A program made the position numbers and the translations under genes. Under the pieces are notes generated by a model. It worked only from the letters and a program-made list of their open reading frames with translations. It searched no databases and was not told the DNA's origin. A stretch of 23,972 bases of DNA from Polytrichum commune (lineage: Eukaryota > Streptophyta > Polytrichopsida > Polytrichales > Polytrichaceae): NCBI GenBank assembly GCA_950295325.1, contig OX485803.1, forward strand, positions 77,827,554 to 77,851,525. Direction: 5' to 3'. This document shows positions 11,245-20,608 of this stretch, piece by piece (positions within the stretch are counted from its first letter, which is position 1; each line of letters starts with the position of its first letter).

Positions 11245-11752
11245 AATACCATATGACATTAAATACACTCAGTGTAGCATTGTGGCATGGTGTGTTGCAA
11301 CTTGGAATATGAACTACATTGTATGTATAAGTATGGTGTTATATGTCACGGTGATAATTGTTCTAATGACATTTCTTGTGAATAAGTGTACAAGTTTTGT
11401 AATCCCAACTTACATTTTTGTGATGAAATAATCACAAAGTTTGGTATATTAAGCATTTAACAATCTTGTAATGAAATAATGTCATGGATGAAACATTTGA
11501 ATGAAAATCATTTAACAAGTCACAATAATTACAACATTGTTATTTTATAATGCCCAAATGTTTCAACAAGGAATGACAAATAATGTTAGATTTACATTTA
11601 GTGTTGGTGGCACTACAAGGGCAGTTTACAATTACTATGGTATCCATCATCCATGGCGGTATTTGTTCACTTATTCATGAGGAGTGTCATCCGAGAAGTT
11701 AACATAGTAACATACAATACCATATGAAACTAAATATCATATTGAGTGTAGT
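11245..11752. repeat. Dispersed MITE-like repeat, copy B (composite)
   Basis: The interior (about 11430-11640) matches copy A at 3912-4287 in the same orientation: ATGAAATAATGTCATGGATGA-like, GAATGACAAATAATGTT, TTTAGTGTTGGTG and GCAGTTTACAA blocks in order. The right part (about 11640-11752) instead matches the left part of copy A in inverted orientation (GTATTTGTTCACTTAT, GTGTCATCCGA). A TACCATATGA motif occurs near both ends (about 11248 and 11719). This looks like a rearranged or nested pair of family members. Confidence 0.55.
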
Positions 11753-12866
11753 ACCTTGACCAAGGTACCTCACTCAATATTGGTGGTGGTGGACCGTGGT
11801 GGGTGCACTCTTCCAGATGCATCATAGTTCTCTTTCATGTAATGTTATCATTTGGCAATCACATATGCCGTCACTTTGTGGATGTTTATGGATATGTAGA
11901 GCTTTTTGCATTCCAAAATAACTTCACTTGTCTTCCATGTCTATTCCTTGTTCAGTTTGAAGATCATGGCTTCTGAAACTTGTCTATTAACTTGGTGATT
12001 TGCATGTTTCTCAAACTTTTCCATTAAATAGGTTAGAGCTCTATCATCACAATTCTAAGGTCATTTCCCTCGATTGTTGCACTTTGATATGCATTGTAGA
12101 CTCTTCAATGAAATTTTGGTGCTTTAGCAGAGTGGAAAGAAATAATTTCAGCATACTTTGCACATTATAATTTCAGAGATGGAAAAATATGAACGGTTGA
12201 AAATTGGGATGTAGGTAGCCTTTCAAGTTTATTTCAAAGATCATACGGTTGGATTTGTGGAACACGTTTTAGATGTTGAGAAAACAACAATTTACTGCAA
12301 GGGGGACTTTTCTGCACTTTTTCGGGCCGGAACATAGTGAAAGTATTTTAGGGGTTAAAAGGAATAAGTTCAGCCAACGATACAGATTTCATAGAGGTGG
12401 CTATTCCGGGCATTTTATAATTCCACCACACTGCTCAATCATGTCATTTCCAAGAAATAGATATGTGTGGGTACAATCTACGACATTAAGGTGAATCATT
12501 CCAGAAATTGGGTGAGGAGAGGTTTGGCATCTGACTGACTCTTTGTCCACTGCAACTCTTGCTTCCCGCGTGCGTCCTTGGTTTTAGCTGCAGTTAGTTG
12601 CACGAAAGGTTCTTGGAACAATGCCATGCAATTGTTTTCTTGGAACAATGCCATGCAATCTTAGGAGGAATTAGGTGTACATGGAACAGATGTGGGAATT
12701 TTACATCGATTCATGTACAATGACTTGCAGGGGTTCTTGGAAAACAATCTGCAGAGGAATCCCCCATGCTCTGAATGCTTCTGGTTTTTCTGTACAGAAA
12801 CTCTGTTAACTTCTAGAATTATGAAGTATTGCAGCTGAACATGAAGCTGTTGTAGAAAACCATTGG
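11753..12866. other. Region upstream of the transposase-like gene; no gene recognised
   Basis: It begins with the palindrome GTACCTTG-AC-CAAGGTAC at about 11751-11768. No frame carries a recognisable domain. A 23-bp direct repeat near 12610-12659 is listed separately. The frame of the next gene is open only from a stop at 12822-12824 onward, so any further upstream exon would have to be spliced in, and I found none. Confidence 0.3.
12610..12659. repeat. 23-bp direct repeat, 27-bp spacing
   Basis: TTCTTGGAACAATGCCATGC plus AAT occurs at 12610-12632 and again without change at 12637-12659. It lies about 270 bp upstream of the likely start of the transposase-like gene. A role is unknown; slippage during replication would explain it. 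Confidence 0.85.
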
Positions 12867-12874
12867 TATATATC
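12865..12874 (+). promoter_or_regulatory. TATA-like element of the transposase-like gene
   Basis: GGTATATATC with core TATATA at 12867-12872 lies about 60 bp before the ATG at 12933. Transcription would then begin near 12898, giving a short leader and supporting 12933 over the GTG at 12891 as the start. This is a motif match in AT-rich DNA only. Confidence 0.3.
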
Positions 12875-12932
12875 TCATGTAGTCAAGTTTGTGCGAGCAA
12901 CTGGAAGACCGTTTTCCCGAAATACATATACA

Positions 12933-15900
12933 ATGACTCGGGGGGGTTCTTCCAGTGCAAGAAGCTGTAGGGAAAGAGAGCGATTAGAAGAAGCTTTGAA
13001 GGTCCAAGCTCAGAGGAAAAGAAACACGGCGTGTCGACGGAGAAATAGGGCACTTGAGAGGATTCGGTCTTATAATGTGAGCTCAATTGCGGCCTCAGTG
13101 GACAATTTAGAGTGCTTAGAATTGGCTTCAATACACAGAGCAACCGCAGCTCATGCAAAGAGACTGGCATTTGTATTGGCTGAGGAAACGGGCAAGAGAG
13201 GGCTCCAATACCAAAGGGTTGTTCTAAAGAAGCTCTTCGAACAACCTACACTACGGGAGGCACTGCCTGATTTCGTCTCACAGAAGAGAGAATTAGAGGA
13301 TTGTCGAGTAGTATGTGATGGTTTGGCGGATGCTTGGTCCGGCCTGAAGTACGGGATTGGAAGGGATACATACTTAGCGAGAAATGTCATAGAGGCTGCT
13401 GTGATTTCAATTGGAGACGACAGGTGCATGCGAGCAGCTAGAAGATGCATAGGAATGAATAGGCGGACATTGCGCCGTGCAAAGCAGCGAAGGGATTTGC
13501 TGAACAAGCGATCAGATGACGAGGTGTGGGCAAGGATATATCGTAAGCGTCGGAAGGATGCGGTGGACCAAAGTGTGGTGGATCTAACAGTTGCATGGTG
13601 GACGGACGAAACACGGGTGAGTCCTTGCAAAAAAGACGTTAGGTGGAAGAGGATCGGCTTCAAGAAACGGATCAGCCATTGCACACACTGGTTGGAGGAG
13701 AGTCAGGTCAGTTTTCAGATTTTGGAGCGTTGTTTAATTATCACTATGTTCGTAATTTTGGGATTTTTTTGGCATTTTGAGACAGTTACAAATATAAGAA
13801 CATGGACAAAATACTTTGAAGCGGGTATTTATATCAAGAACTAAGAACTCATATCAAGATGGTTTAGGTAGGACGACCCAAACATTGGACCATGTTGTTG
13901 TGGTCCATATATTAATTGAGACAAGAGAAAGTCTCAAATTAACGAATATAGTGATAATTCTGCTGATTGCATCTGATGAACAATCATTTTGACGATGACT
14001 CTGGTAGCTCACAGGTTTTAGGCGAGGATCAAGTTTGTCAGCAGAAACCTTCGTATTAAGTTTGTCAATCCTCCTTTCCAATTCCGTTCAGATCTCTTGG
14101 ATTTTTTGAACAATCATGTTCCACTACTCTCCGATCAAGGTGTCCTGCACGCCCCTGGCTCAGTCCGGGCCTGCTTCTGATGCTCGGACCCGCTTCACTT
14201 GTCAAGTCCGTTCAGAACTCTTGGAATTTAATAGCAGTTTTGCTCTCCTAGGCATCCCACACGAGTCCCACACGAGTCCTTTTAGCAGTCCGTATGTAGT
14301 AGGAGTCCGGAGTGTGTCTGGAATCTCAATCCCACAGGTAGGCCTCAATCCTTCTTGGAACCTCAATCCGGAAACCGGAAAGTCAGACATTTCTGGAACC
14401 TCAATTGATCCTTTCCGGAATTGATCCTTTCCGGAAGGTCAATCCATCCTTTCCCAAAGCTCAATCGATCCTTTTCGGAAGCTCAATTGATCCTTTCCAG
14501 AAGCTCAATTGATCATGTTTGGACATCTCCCTATATTTCAAAATTTGTACATGATTTATATGTTTTGATACCATACTGACAACAATGTTGGCTTGCTAGC
14601 TTGATTTTTTCACTCGATTCAAGGCCACATACATTGCTGTGAAGTTGTCTTATACTTCGTTTCGGAGGCTAAGACCCTTCTTTGTAAGAAGGTTGACAGA
14701 CTTTAATAGTTGCACTTGTCGATATCACATGGAAATGCAAGAAATAGTTGGCTTCAATAACATGCGTGCTTTGCGTGTCCATCTTAACGAGGGAGATAGT
14801 CATTGTACATGTGGATGCGCAAGTGTGTGCTCCAACCCACCGAGTGATGGACCCGCAACTGGAGTTGTCTGTTGCCAGGCAGAGAGTCACACATACAAGC
14901 GAAGCACTCATCTGTGGAAGCGTTCCCTTTGCCCCTTGCCTGAAGGTAGCGATTGGCACTCCATCAAGTGTTTAAAGGGGCAATGCGGACAATGCGGTTT
15001 TTTCTTAATACCGATATGTGACCGGGAGATTGACCCGCGTACTTCTACCATGATGACCTGGCGAAGATTTGAGATGGTGTCAGCAGGATCGAGGACAAAG
15101 ACTGGTGAGCCAAAGCAAGTGATACGTCTCGAGTACAAGGTTACAAGGCCGAGAGAATTCCTCGAATATGCAGCCCCAAAGATGAAGCAATTTGTGTGGC
15201 ACCAGCATGTTGCCCACTGGCAAGATGTTCAATTCAAAGAGTCTGTGCAAAACTTGAAAGAGGGCGAGATTTTAAGCTTGATAGACTTTGCCGAAAATTA
15301 CTCATTCCGGAACCAAAATGAGATTCAGAGTGAGCATTGGTTCAGTTTCCAACTGACCATTTTGGTGCACATAACTTATCAGGTGAACTCGGATTGGAAT
15401 CCATTAGACCCTCAATCAAAGAGATTACACACTGATTCCAACTATTACATTAGTGATGATAGGGTGCACGATTCATTGTTTGTTCAACATTGCTTAACCT
15501 TGCATTGGAAGGCCCTTGTTTCATCCGGAAGATGCCCTGTGCGACACATTGTCTGGAGTGACGGGTGTGCCGCTCAATTTAAAGGAGCCAAGGCCTGGTT
15601 CTATGTATCCAGGTACGTACAGTCCATGATCTTTTCCTGGCATGATCAAATTCACAATGTTTAGCTATTGTTTGTGCTAGGTCCTCACACTAATTAACAA
15701 GTCACAATAATTGCGACATTGTTATTTTATAATGCCCAAATGTTTCAACAAGGAATGACAAATAATGTTAGATTTACACTTGGTCCTCATACTTGGTTCA
15801 TGTGTTCCTTTAGAATTTAGATCTTACAGTGCTCATTGTTGGAGTTGCAGATATCCAGGTCTTACCGTGTCAGAAGAATTGCCCAATGGTTGCTTCATGG

Positions 15901-16712
15901 ATTGGAATTATTGGGGGACGGGGCATGGGAAAGGTCCGCACGATGGAGCAGGTGCGTGTCTCAAGCAGGCTCTTAGAAAGGAGCAATTGAAGATTGATAG
16001 TGTGAAGTTGCAAAACGCCCAAGATGTTGTACAATTTCTTAACGGGAATATGAACGTGCCCCACGCTGCTTATCCTAAGGCACGGCAACCTGTTAATCGT
16101 CACTTCCATCTGATCGGCCTCAATGAAGTATCGAGAGAGAGACCACTAGCATGCAACACAGTGAAAGGGAGTAGAAGTATGCATTCTGTAAGGTCGGTAA
16201 GCCACACCAACAATGTCTTGCTCGAATGTAGGGATTTCTATTGTTTTTGTCCATCATGTGCTAGACGGAGTTTTGGTGCGTGTCCAAATCGTGCGCATGT
16301 TGCTCCGTGGAAGCTCATCACTCTACAGCCCATTACTAGTACAGACGCTGTACAAGAATCCGAGGAGCAGGATCCGGATTGGGAGACAGCCCCGGATGAT
16401 AACGTCCTCGCATTAGAGTGCGCAGTCGGTGATCATTTTGCAATTGTTGCAGACCCGAACACTCCGAATGAAGGAGGTGCAGCATTCTACGTTTTACTCT
16501 GCACGACTCCCATGTATACTATTAGGGGGGCTTCCGTGACGGACGCATGGAACACAACAGTGGATGAGGGTGATGAAGTGATTGAAGGTTATTATTATCG
16601 TCAACAAGGGCGCAGTCCGAATTCGTACGTACTATTGCGGGATGTTGGAGTTGCTCAGGTGTACTCTCATCTGGTGTGCCACAAAATTCACAATGACCTT
16701 AGCGCCTCATAA
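12933..16712 (+). CDS. Three-exon DDE/D-like transposase or transposase-derived protein, unnamed superfamily
   Basis: Exons by eye: 12933-13706, 14600-15612 and 15851-16712 (882 residues to the first stop). Intron 1 is CAG|GTCAGT to GCTAG|CTT, phase 0. Intron 2 is CAG|GTACGT to TTGCAG|A, phase 2. Both joins restore a continuous protein. The N terminus is very basic (RERERLEEALKVQAQRKR), likely for DNA binding or nuclear import. Next come FRRLRPFFVRRL (about 279-290) and a Cys/His-rich region (C296, C298, H301, C327, C329, C331, C335, CLKGQCGQCG at 382-391), probably zinc-binding. The core has DFAENYS (D487), WSDGCAAQFKG (D579) and GHGKGPHDGAGACLK (D627), an order and spacing like an RNase H-fold DDE/D nuclease. 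A second Cys cluster (CFCPSCARRSFGACP) follows. I recall similar unnamed predicted proteins in invertebrates and some non-seed plants. The catalytic assignment is inferred. Starting at 12933 is a choice; the frame is open upstream to 12825. Confidence 0.75.
13707..14599 (+). other. Intron 1 of the transposase-like gene (893 bp)
   Basis: The donor GTCAGT directly follows the last recognisable exon 1 codons (HWLEESQ). The acceptor GCTAG precedes LDFFTRFK, which leads into the conserved-looking FRRLRPFF block. The frame is phase 0 on both sides. Both frames degrade inside, confirming it as non-coding. It is much longer than intron 2 and contains the 22-bp minisatellite at 14399-14517 and partial duplications (GTTCAGA(T/A)CTCTTGGA at about 14085 and 14209; CCCACACGAGTCC twice at about 14256-14280). 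Confidence 0.75.
14399..14517. repeat. 22-bp minisatellite inside intron 1
   Basis: Units of the type GCTCAATTGATCCTTTCCGG(AA) start at 14399, 14437, 14459, 14481 and 14503, with a 16-bp short unit at 14421-14436. The units differ by one to three bases. Looser relatives (CCTCAATCC...GGAA) reach back to about 14340. No function is suggested by the sequence. Confidence 0.85.
15613..15850 (+). other. Intron 2 of the transposase-like gene (238 bp)
   Basis: The donor CAG|GTACGT and acceptor TTGCAG|AT join as phase 2, giving ...FYVSR followed by YPGLTVSEE in one frame, between the WSDGC and HGKGPHDG motifs. The intron holds a piece of the dispersed repeat family, listed separately, which probably accounts for nearly half its length. 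Confidence 0.85.
15680..15792. mobile_element. Dispersed repeat, copy C, inserted in intron 2 with a probable duplication of its target
   Basis: The segment from about 15692 to 15776 is nearly identical to 11511-11595 (shared blocks AACAAGTCACAATAATT, TTGTTATTTTATAATGCCC and AAGGAATGACAAATAATGTT). It is flanked by GGTCCTCA at 15680-15687 and again at 15782-15789, with three further bases that match imperfectly. An 8-bp target duplication would fit an hAT-type element, but clear terminal inverted repeats are not visible, so the family is open. Confidence 0.6.
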
Positions 16713-16917
16713 GCAGAAAGGGGGCGTGTCTGTGTACCAGCTAAGCGACAGTGCTGCGCAACACATAGCCACTTGTATAAAAGGGCGGCAACTGCAAGAG
16801 GATCTCAATGATGCTGATGACGACGGTGGTCTCTCAAACAATGATAGCGAGTCGGGCAGTGACGACAATGTCTCAGATGTGGAGGATTCAGACATACAAC
16901 CGGATGATTTGGAATAA
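16687..16917 (+). pseudogene. Acidic C-terminal tail of the transposase-like protein, in a shifted frame
   Basis: The main frame stops at 16710-16712, but a neighbouring frame continues with KQKGGVSVYQLSDSAAQHI and then a strongly acidic, Ser/Asp-rich end (DSESGSDDNVSDVEDSD) to a stop at 16915-16917. The crossover is most simply placed at the AAAA run 16683-16686, where one base fewer would join the two frames into a protein of about 950 residues. The main-frame ending (IHNDLSAS) has no such character. Either the gene is broken by a one-base insertion, or the base is a homopolymer error, or there is a splice I cannot see. Classing it as a pseudogene is provisional. Confidence 0.55.
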
Positions 16918-17972
16918 GTTTAGGTTTAGGATGAGCTTTGAGAAGGGAACATTTTACTCTTGCCAGTATAGTTGTAGTACCTCGAGGGACAAGTTAGGTG
17001 CTATGAAATTTTCTTTTTCTTAAGATACCTCTTTTATCGACCTCATGAAAAATATATGATCTTGTTGCAGGCAACACATCCGTTGTCTTCCATATTAATA
17101 AGAAGCTTCTTGCGTTGTATGACCAGATAGACCATGTAATGTCAACCACTCTAATAAATTGCAACTTAGATGAATTCTCAAGAATCTCATTGTCAGACCA
17201 AGTTATTATGTAAACATGTCTATTCCTAGTTGGAGATGAGGAAACACATTATCAATGCTTGTCATGTGGGTTCAAGAAATTCTCACGCACTTCCTAAGAG
17301 GTACCTCAACTACTTTGTTTAAGCCTACAACTAGAATTCATTCATGGTACTTGTCGAAACAAGATGGATGTTTTACTTTGTCCTCAAGGTCTTGAAGCAT
17401 TCTCTTCATAAAAGAGAAATAACATGCCAGCTTTCCAGAAATTGCTCTTCTTTGGATTTGATTTGCTTTGGTTTTGTTTCCTTCTACAAATAGCTCCGTT
17501 TACTAACAATGATCTAAACATAAAAGTTTTTTTTTTTGAGGTGAGGTACCTGTAGTGACTGATATTGTCATGCTTGCATTAAGAGAAGGTCTGGTTCTGA
17601 CTCAACTTCAAATCAAACCTTACCATGTGCTAATATTGTTTAGTTATAGTATTGCAAATTGCTCTCAATTTGTTGTCAGGAGACAATTATTTGTACACGT
17701 TCAAGTTGTTGTTGCCCATCAAAATCAAAAGTTGGTAATCAACACCATATACATGACATGTGACAGGCCCAGAGATATCACATTTTGAAAGAGGACTGCA
17801 ACTTATGTGCTAAGGTAGACACAACCAACTTAATCAAGTGACATCAATACGTGAAAGAGGGAAAAGATGTCCGGAAACTAGTATATAATCAAAGCTTCCT
17901 ACAACAAGCTTTTAAGGTTCAAAACAGAATTCTCAGTGTTTCTTCAAAAAATTACTTCAATCAATTAGGAAG
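16918..17972. other. Intergenic region between the two convergent genes; nothing recognised
   Basis: This lies 3' of both neighbouring genes, so their 3' UTRs and poly(A) signals should be here. It is AT-rich, with a T11-12 tract at about 17527-17537. Short open frames have no motif. No repeat of the families described here was found. Confidence 0.35.
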
Positions 17973-18880
17973 TTAATCCCGAAATTTTGCCAGGACAGTC
18001 AAGCGGCATTGATTGCCTCGCGTGGCTCCAATCTGCAATCTCTTACTACCGCACGTCGAAGCTGGCTGTGCTTTCTTCCTCCCTGTTTTGCTGCCGAGAT
18101 CAACTGCCAAAGGTGCCGCAACTAAAATCTCAGTAAGCGGCCTCTCCATCACCCGTGTATGGTTCAAAGTTTCCACGTCAACTGACAAACGGCCACGCTT
18201 CTTTGATATCACCGCCGCTGGCTTTGCAGACTGAGTTTCCACTTCAGTCACCATTAACTCTTCAACGGGTACAATCTTCATAGCACGGCGACTAAATGTT
18301 CTTTGAGGCTTAGGTGCCGGCACACCCCGCCCAGCCACCTCCATCGCTTCCTCATGGGGCCTTTCCTCCTGGGACACCTCCTTTATCGCAACCACCGTGG
18401 TTCCTTCTAATTCAGACTTCTCATTTGCCACACCTCCGACCACTATCTGCATGCCCCCTTGTGAGAACACATCTTCGCTGCACCAATCCACAAGCCTTGC
18501 ACCGTCGTTGTCGCTTTCTTCAGGGGCAACTTCTTTCTCTATGGCACCACCACGCGAAAAGAGCGATGGGTGCACATTGGAATTTTGCAGCACATGAATC
18601 CATCCAACAATTTCCTTCATGCACAATGGGCATTTCTCCAAACCGGAGATGCACTTGAAGCAGAAACTATCATGTCCACATGCCTGCAATTAAACGGGTT
18701 TATCAATTATCATGGCAAAACTTCAAATTAATTACTGTGATCATACGTGAAATGTGGGATGCAAAAGAAGTCACGTCCTTGACCAAAATGCAGAAGATGG
18801 AGATTTACTGTAAGCGACACCGCTGATGGTTTATTCTTGCACATGGTGCACAATAAGGTTGTTCTGGAATTTGGCGCCAT
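17973..18880 (-). CDS. Small RING-finger protein, two exons, probable E3 ubiquitin ligase
   Basis: Exon 1 is 18880-18809 and exon 2 is 18683-17973; the 125-bp intron is ACA|GTAAAT to TTGCAG|GCA, phase 0. The joined 260-residue protein opens with a C3HC4 RING: C11-x2-C14, then C26-x-H28, C32-x2-C35 and C42-x2-C45 (CPLC). The intron falls at residue 24/25, between the first and second ligand pairs, so neither exon alone encodes a RING. RINGs of this kind bind two zincs and recruit an E2 enzyme. The remaining 200 or so residues are acidic, then basic (SKKRGRLSVD, KTGRKKAQ), without a domain I recognise; the basic stretches could serve nuclear import. The start was chosen because AAAACCATGGCG is a strong plant context; the frame upstream is open to a TAG but has no other ATG. 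No partner or target can be inferred. Confidence 0.75.
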
Positions 18881-19000
18881 GGTTTTCTCCGAATCTTCAT
18901 TGTTAACACTGGATTGCGATTGAATGAAGCCGTTATGTGGTGCCAAGTCCAGCTCGGAAAAGGAACGGGGACCACAATTATCAATGCCTCCCGAATTAGA

Positions 19001-19014
19001 AGGGTTTAGGGTTA
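19001..19014 (-). promoter_or_regulatory. Telo-box upstream of the RING gene
   Basis: On the minus strand this reads TAACCCTAAACCCT, containing the plant telo-box AAACCCTA in two phases, 121 bp before the RING gene ATG. Telo-boxes are known near the start sites of plant genes for translation and cell-cycle functions and are bound by telobox-binding and telomere repeat-binding factors. As a two-unit telomere-like word in a subtelomere it could also be a relic of telomeric DNA. Confidence 0.45.
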
Positions 19015-19059
19015 CATGGGTGTTCCCAAAAAATGGCCATACTTTTTTTGATGGTTTTT

Positions 19060-19435
19060 TGGCCTAGACCCCCTTTATAAGGGATGGCCCACCCAATGGT
19101 GAAGAAATCCTTCTAATAAGTATCGCCATTTGTGAGATATGACACGGTTGACTTTTGGAGGGTGAGTTTACTTTTGTTATTTTTAGCCATTTTTGAAATC
19201 GGAAATGATGATCATGTACTTGATAGTATTATGAATGCAATGGTGGCCTCGGTTTTTTTAGGGGATTCTAAATATAGAAGTTATGGCCACTTAAAAAAGA
19301 CAAAATTTGAGGGCTATTTTTGGGAGGTGAAGGTATTTTGGGGTTCCGAGGGTACCTACCCCCCCATTTTCAAGGGTTGTGAACACGATGGAGTGAAAAC
19401 CCGTCTAATGGCTATCGCCATTTGTGAGATATAGG
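19060..19435. repeat. Degenerate repeat of about 292 bp carrying the C-run motif
   Basis: TATCGCCATTTGTGAGATAT occurs without change at 19121-19140 and 19413-19432, a step of 292 bp. Each is preceded by a related block: a C run, A/G-rich AAGGG, then CACCCAATGGTGAAG (left) or CACGATGGAGTGAA (right), and followed by a GGTTGACTTTT or GTTGACTTTT segment. Two units can be recognised, one diverged. The second unit's C-run block recurs next to the telomere (22641-22680). The frame at 19132-19434 is incidental to this repeat. Confidence 0.65.
19071..19080 (-). promoter_or_regulatory. TATA-like element of the RING gene
   Basis: The minus strand reads TTATAAAGGG from 19080 to 19071, about 190 bp before the ATG at 18880. 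Transcription would begin near 19045, placing the telo-box in the early leader, which is where such elements are often found. It is only a motif match. Confidence 0.3.
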
Positions 19436-19682
19436 GGGTGTTGACTTTTTTCTCCCATGAGTTGACTTTTTTGAAAATGATGCTTTTGAAGTTTTGGTTT
19501 TTTTGACGTTGTAGAACTTGTTGAGGGCACTCCGGAATGGTTTGGCTCTTGGTTATATGACCTTGTCGGAATAAGATATGAATGGATGAAGAATGGTTAT
19601 TTTCAATCGTTTTTAAATGGTTTTTGAAAAATAAAAAAGAATTGACTTTGATTTAGGTTGAATTTTGGGTTGGCTTTGCCTT

Positions 19683-20310
19683 AAAATAAGGTACGTACTG
19701 TCTAATAACGCAATAAAAAGACTAAACATGACGAAATTCCCCTAATAACACAACAATTAAGGCGCTAATCACGTACTTAACATAAACCTAAAATATTTTA
19801 AGGCATTAATTAATTATGTGAGATGAATTAACGTACGTATACCCTAAAACTCTTCAATTACACTATACATGATAGGATTAAGCTAATATCAAATCAATTA
19901 AGGTGCTAATCACGTACTTAATCTTAAAATAAAAATTTAAGGCGTAAATCAAACCTGTAGGTAAATCGAGATACGTGTGGTCTAATAATGCTACAATGAG
20001 ATAAAACATGATAATATTAGTCTAATAACACAACAATTAAGGGGCTAATCTCGTACTTAATCCAAAAATAAAATAATTAAGGCATTAAGGGGGTCCATAA
20101 TATGAATGGAGGATACGCGTAATCTAATAACGCAACAATTAAACTATACACGGTAATATTAAACTAATATCACATCAATTAAGGTGTTAATCACGTATTT
20201 AACCTTAAAATCAACCGTAATAATACATAATAATGTAACAATACATAATAATGATCCATAATAAGGTAACAATTAGAGAACTAATCACGCATTTAACCTA
20301 AATAATTTCC
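19683..20310. repeat. Subtelomeric tandem array, about 140-bp period
   Basis: The marker AATTAAGG(C/T/G)GCTAATC(A/T)CGTA(C/T)TTAA begins at about 19755, 19896, 20035 and 20177 (steps 141, 139, 142), with a shortened fifth unit at about 20271. Each unit also has a GTCTAATAA(C/T)GC or CTAATA(T/A)CA(A/C)A block before the marker. The units are diverged, so the array is old. It lies between the C-run repeat and the 171-bp array and has no coding potential. Confidence 0.8.
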
Positions 20311-20608
20311 TAAACGTTTATCAAATATTGTATGAATGTTAATTTTGTAATGTCACAACCGACATGAATATGATCACCTTTTGTTAATAATACAAGAATT
20401 AAGATATTAAGTGAGCGTTTATTTATGTTAGACTATATTATTCATTAATTGAACTTATGAAATAGCTTAGACAATGGATTATTCAAATAATGTAATAATA
20501 AACATAAGTATGATATTAGCACGCAACTGATGCAATAATAAAGATGTTAATTATACATATAGCGTAAAATGCAAGATATTAAAGATTGATCATGTACGTT
20601 GAATTAAA

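Noticed and set aside
13151-13684. 177-residue open frame on the minus strand
   Set aside because: It is exactly antisense to exon 1 of the transposase-like gene, whose own frame is continuous, spliced and motif-bearing.
14116-14424. 102-residue plus-strand frame within intron 1
   Set aside because: It lies between well-placed splice sites and runs into the 22-bp minisatellite, and its Ser/Pro-rich sequence has no domain.
11764-17550. GGTACCTCAC at 11764-11773 and its inverse at 17541-17550, possible terminal inverted repeats of a transposon around the DDE/D-like gene
   Set aside because: The perfect match is only 10 bp (about 15 with a gap), the right copy abuts a poly-T tract, and no adjacent target-site duplication is visible. 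In 6 kb of biased sequence this can occur by chance. Other genomic copies would be needed to define the real ends.
19132-19434. 100-residue plus-strand frame in the subtelomere
   Set aside because: It coincides with one 292-bp repeat interval, begins and ends at the shared repeat motif, and lacks any domain.
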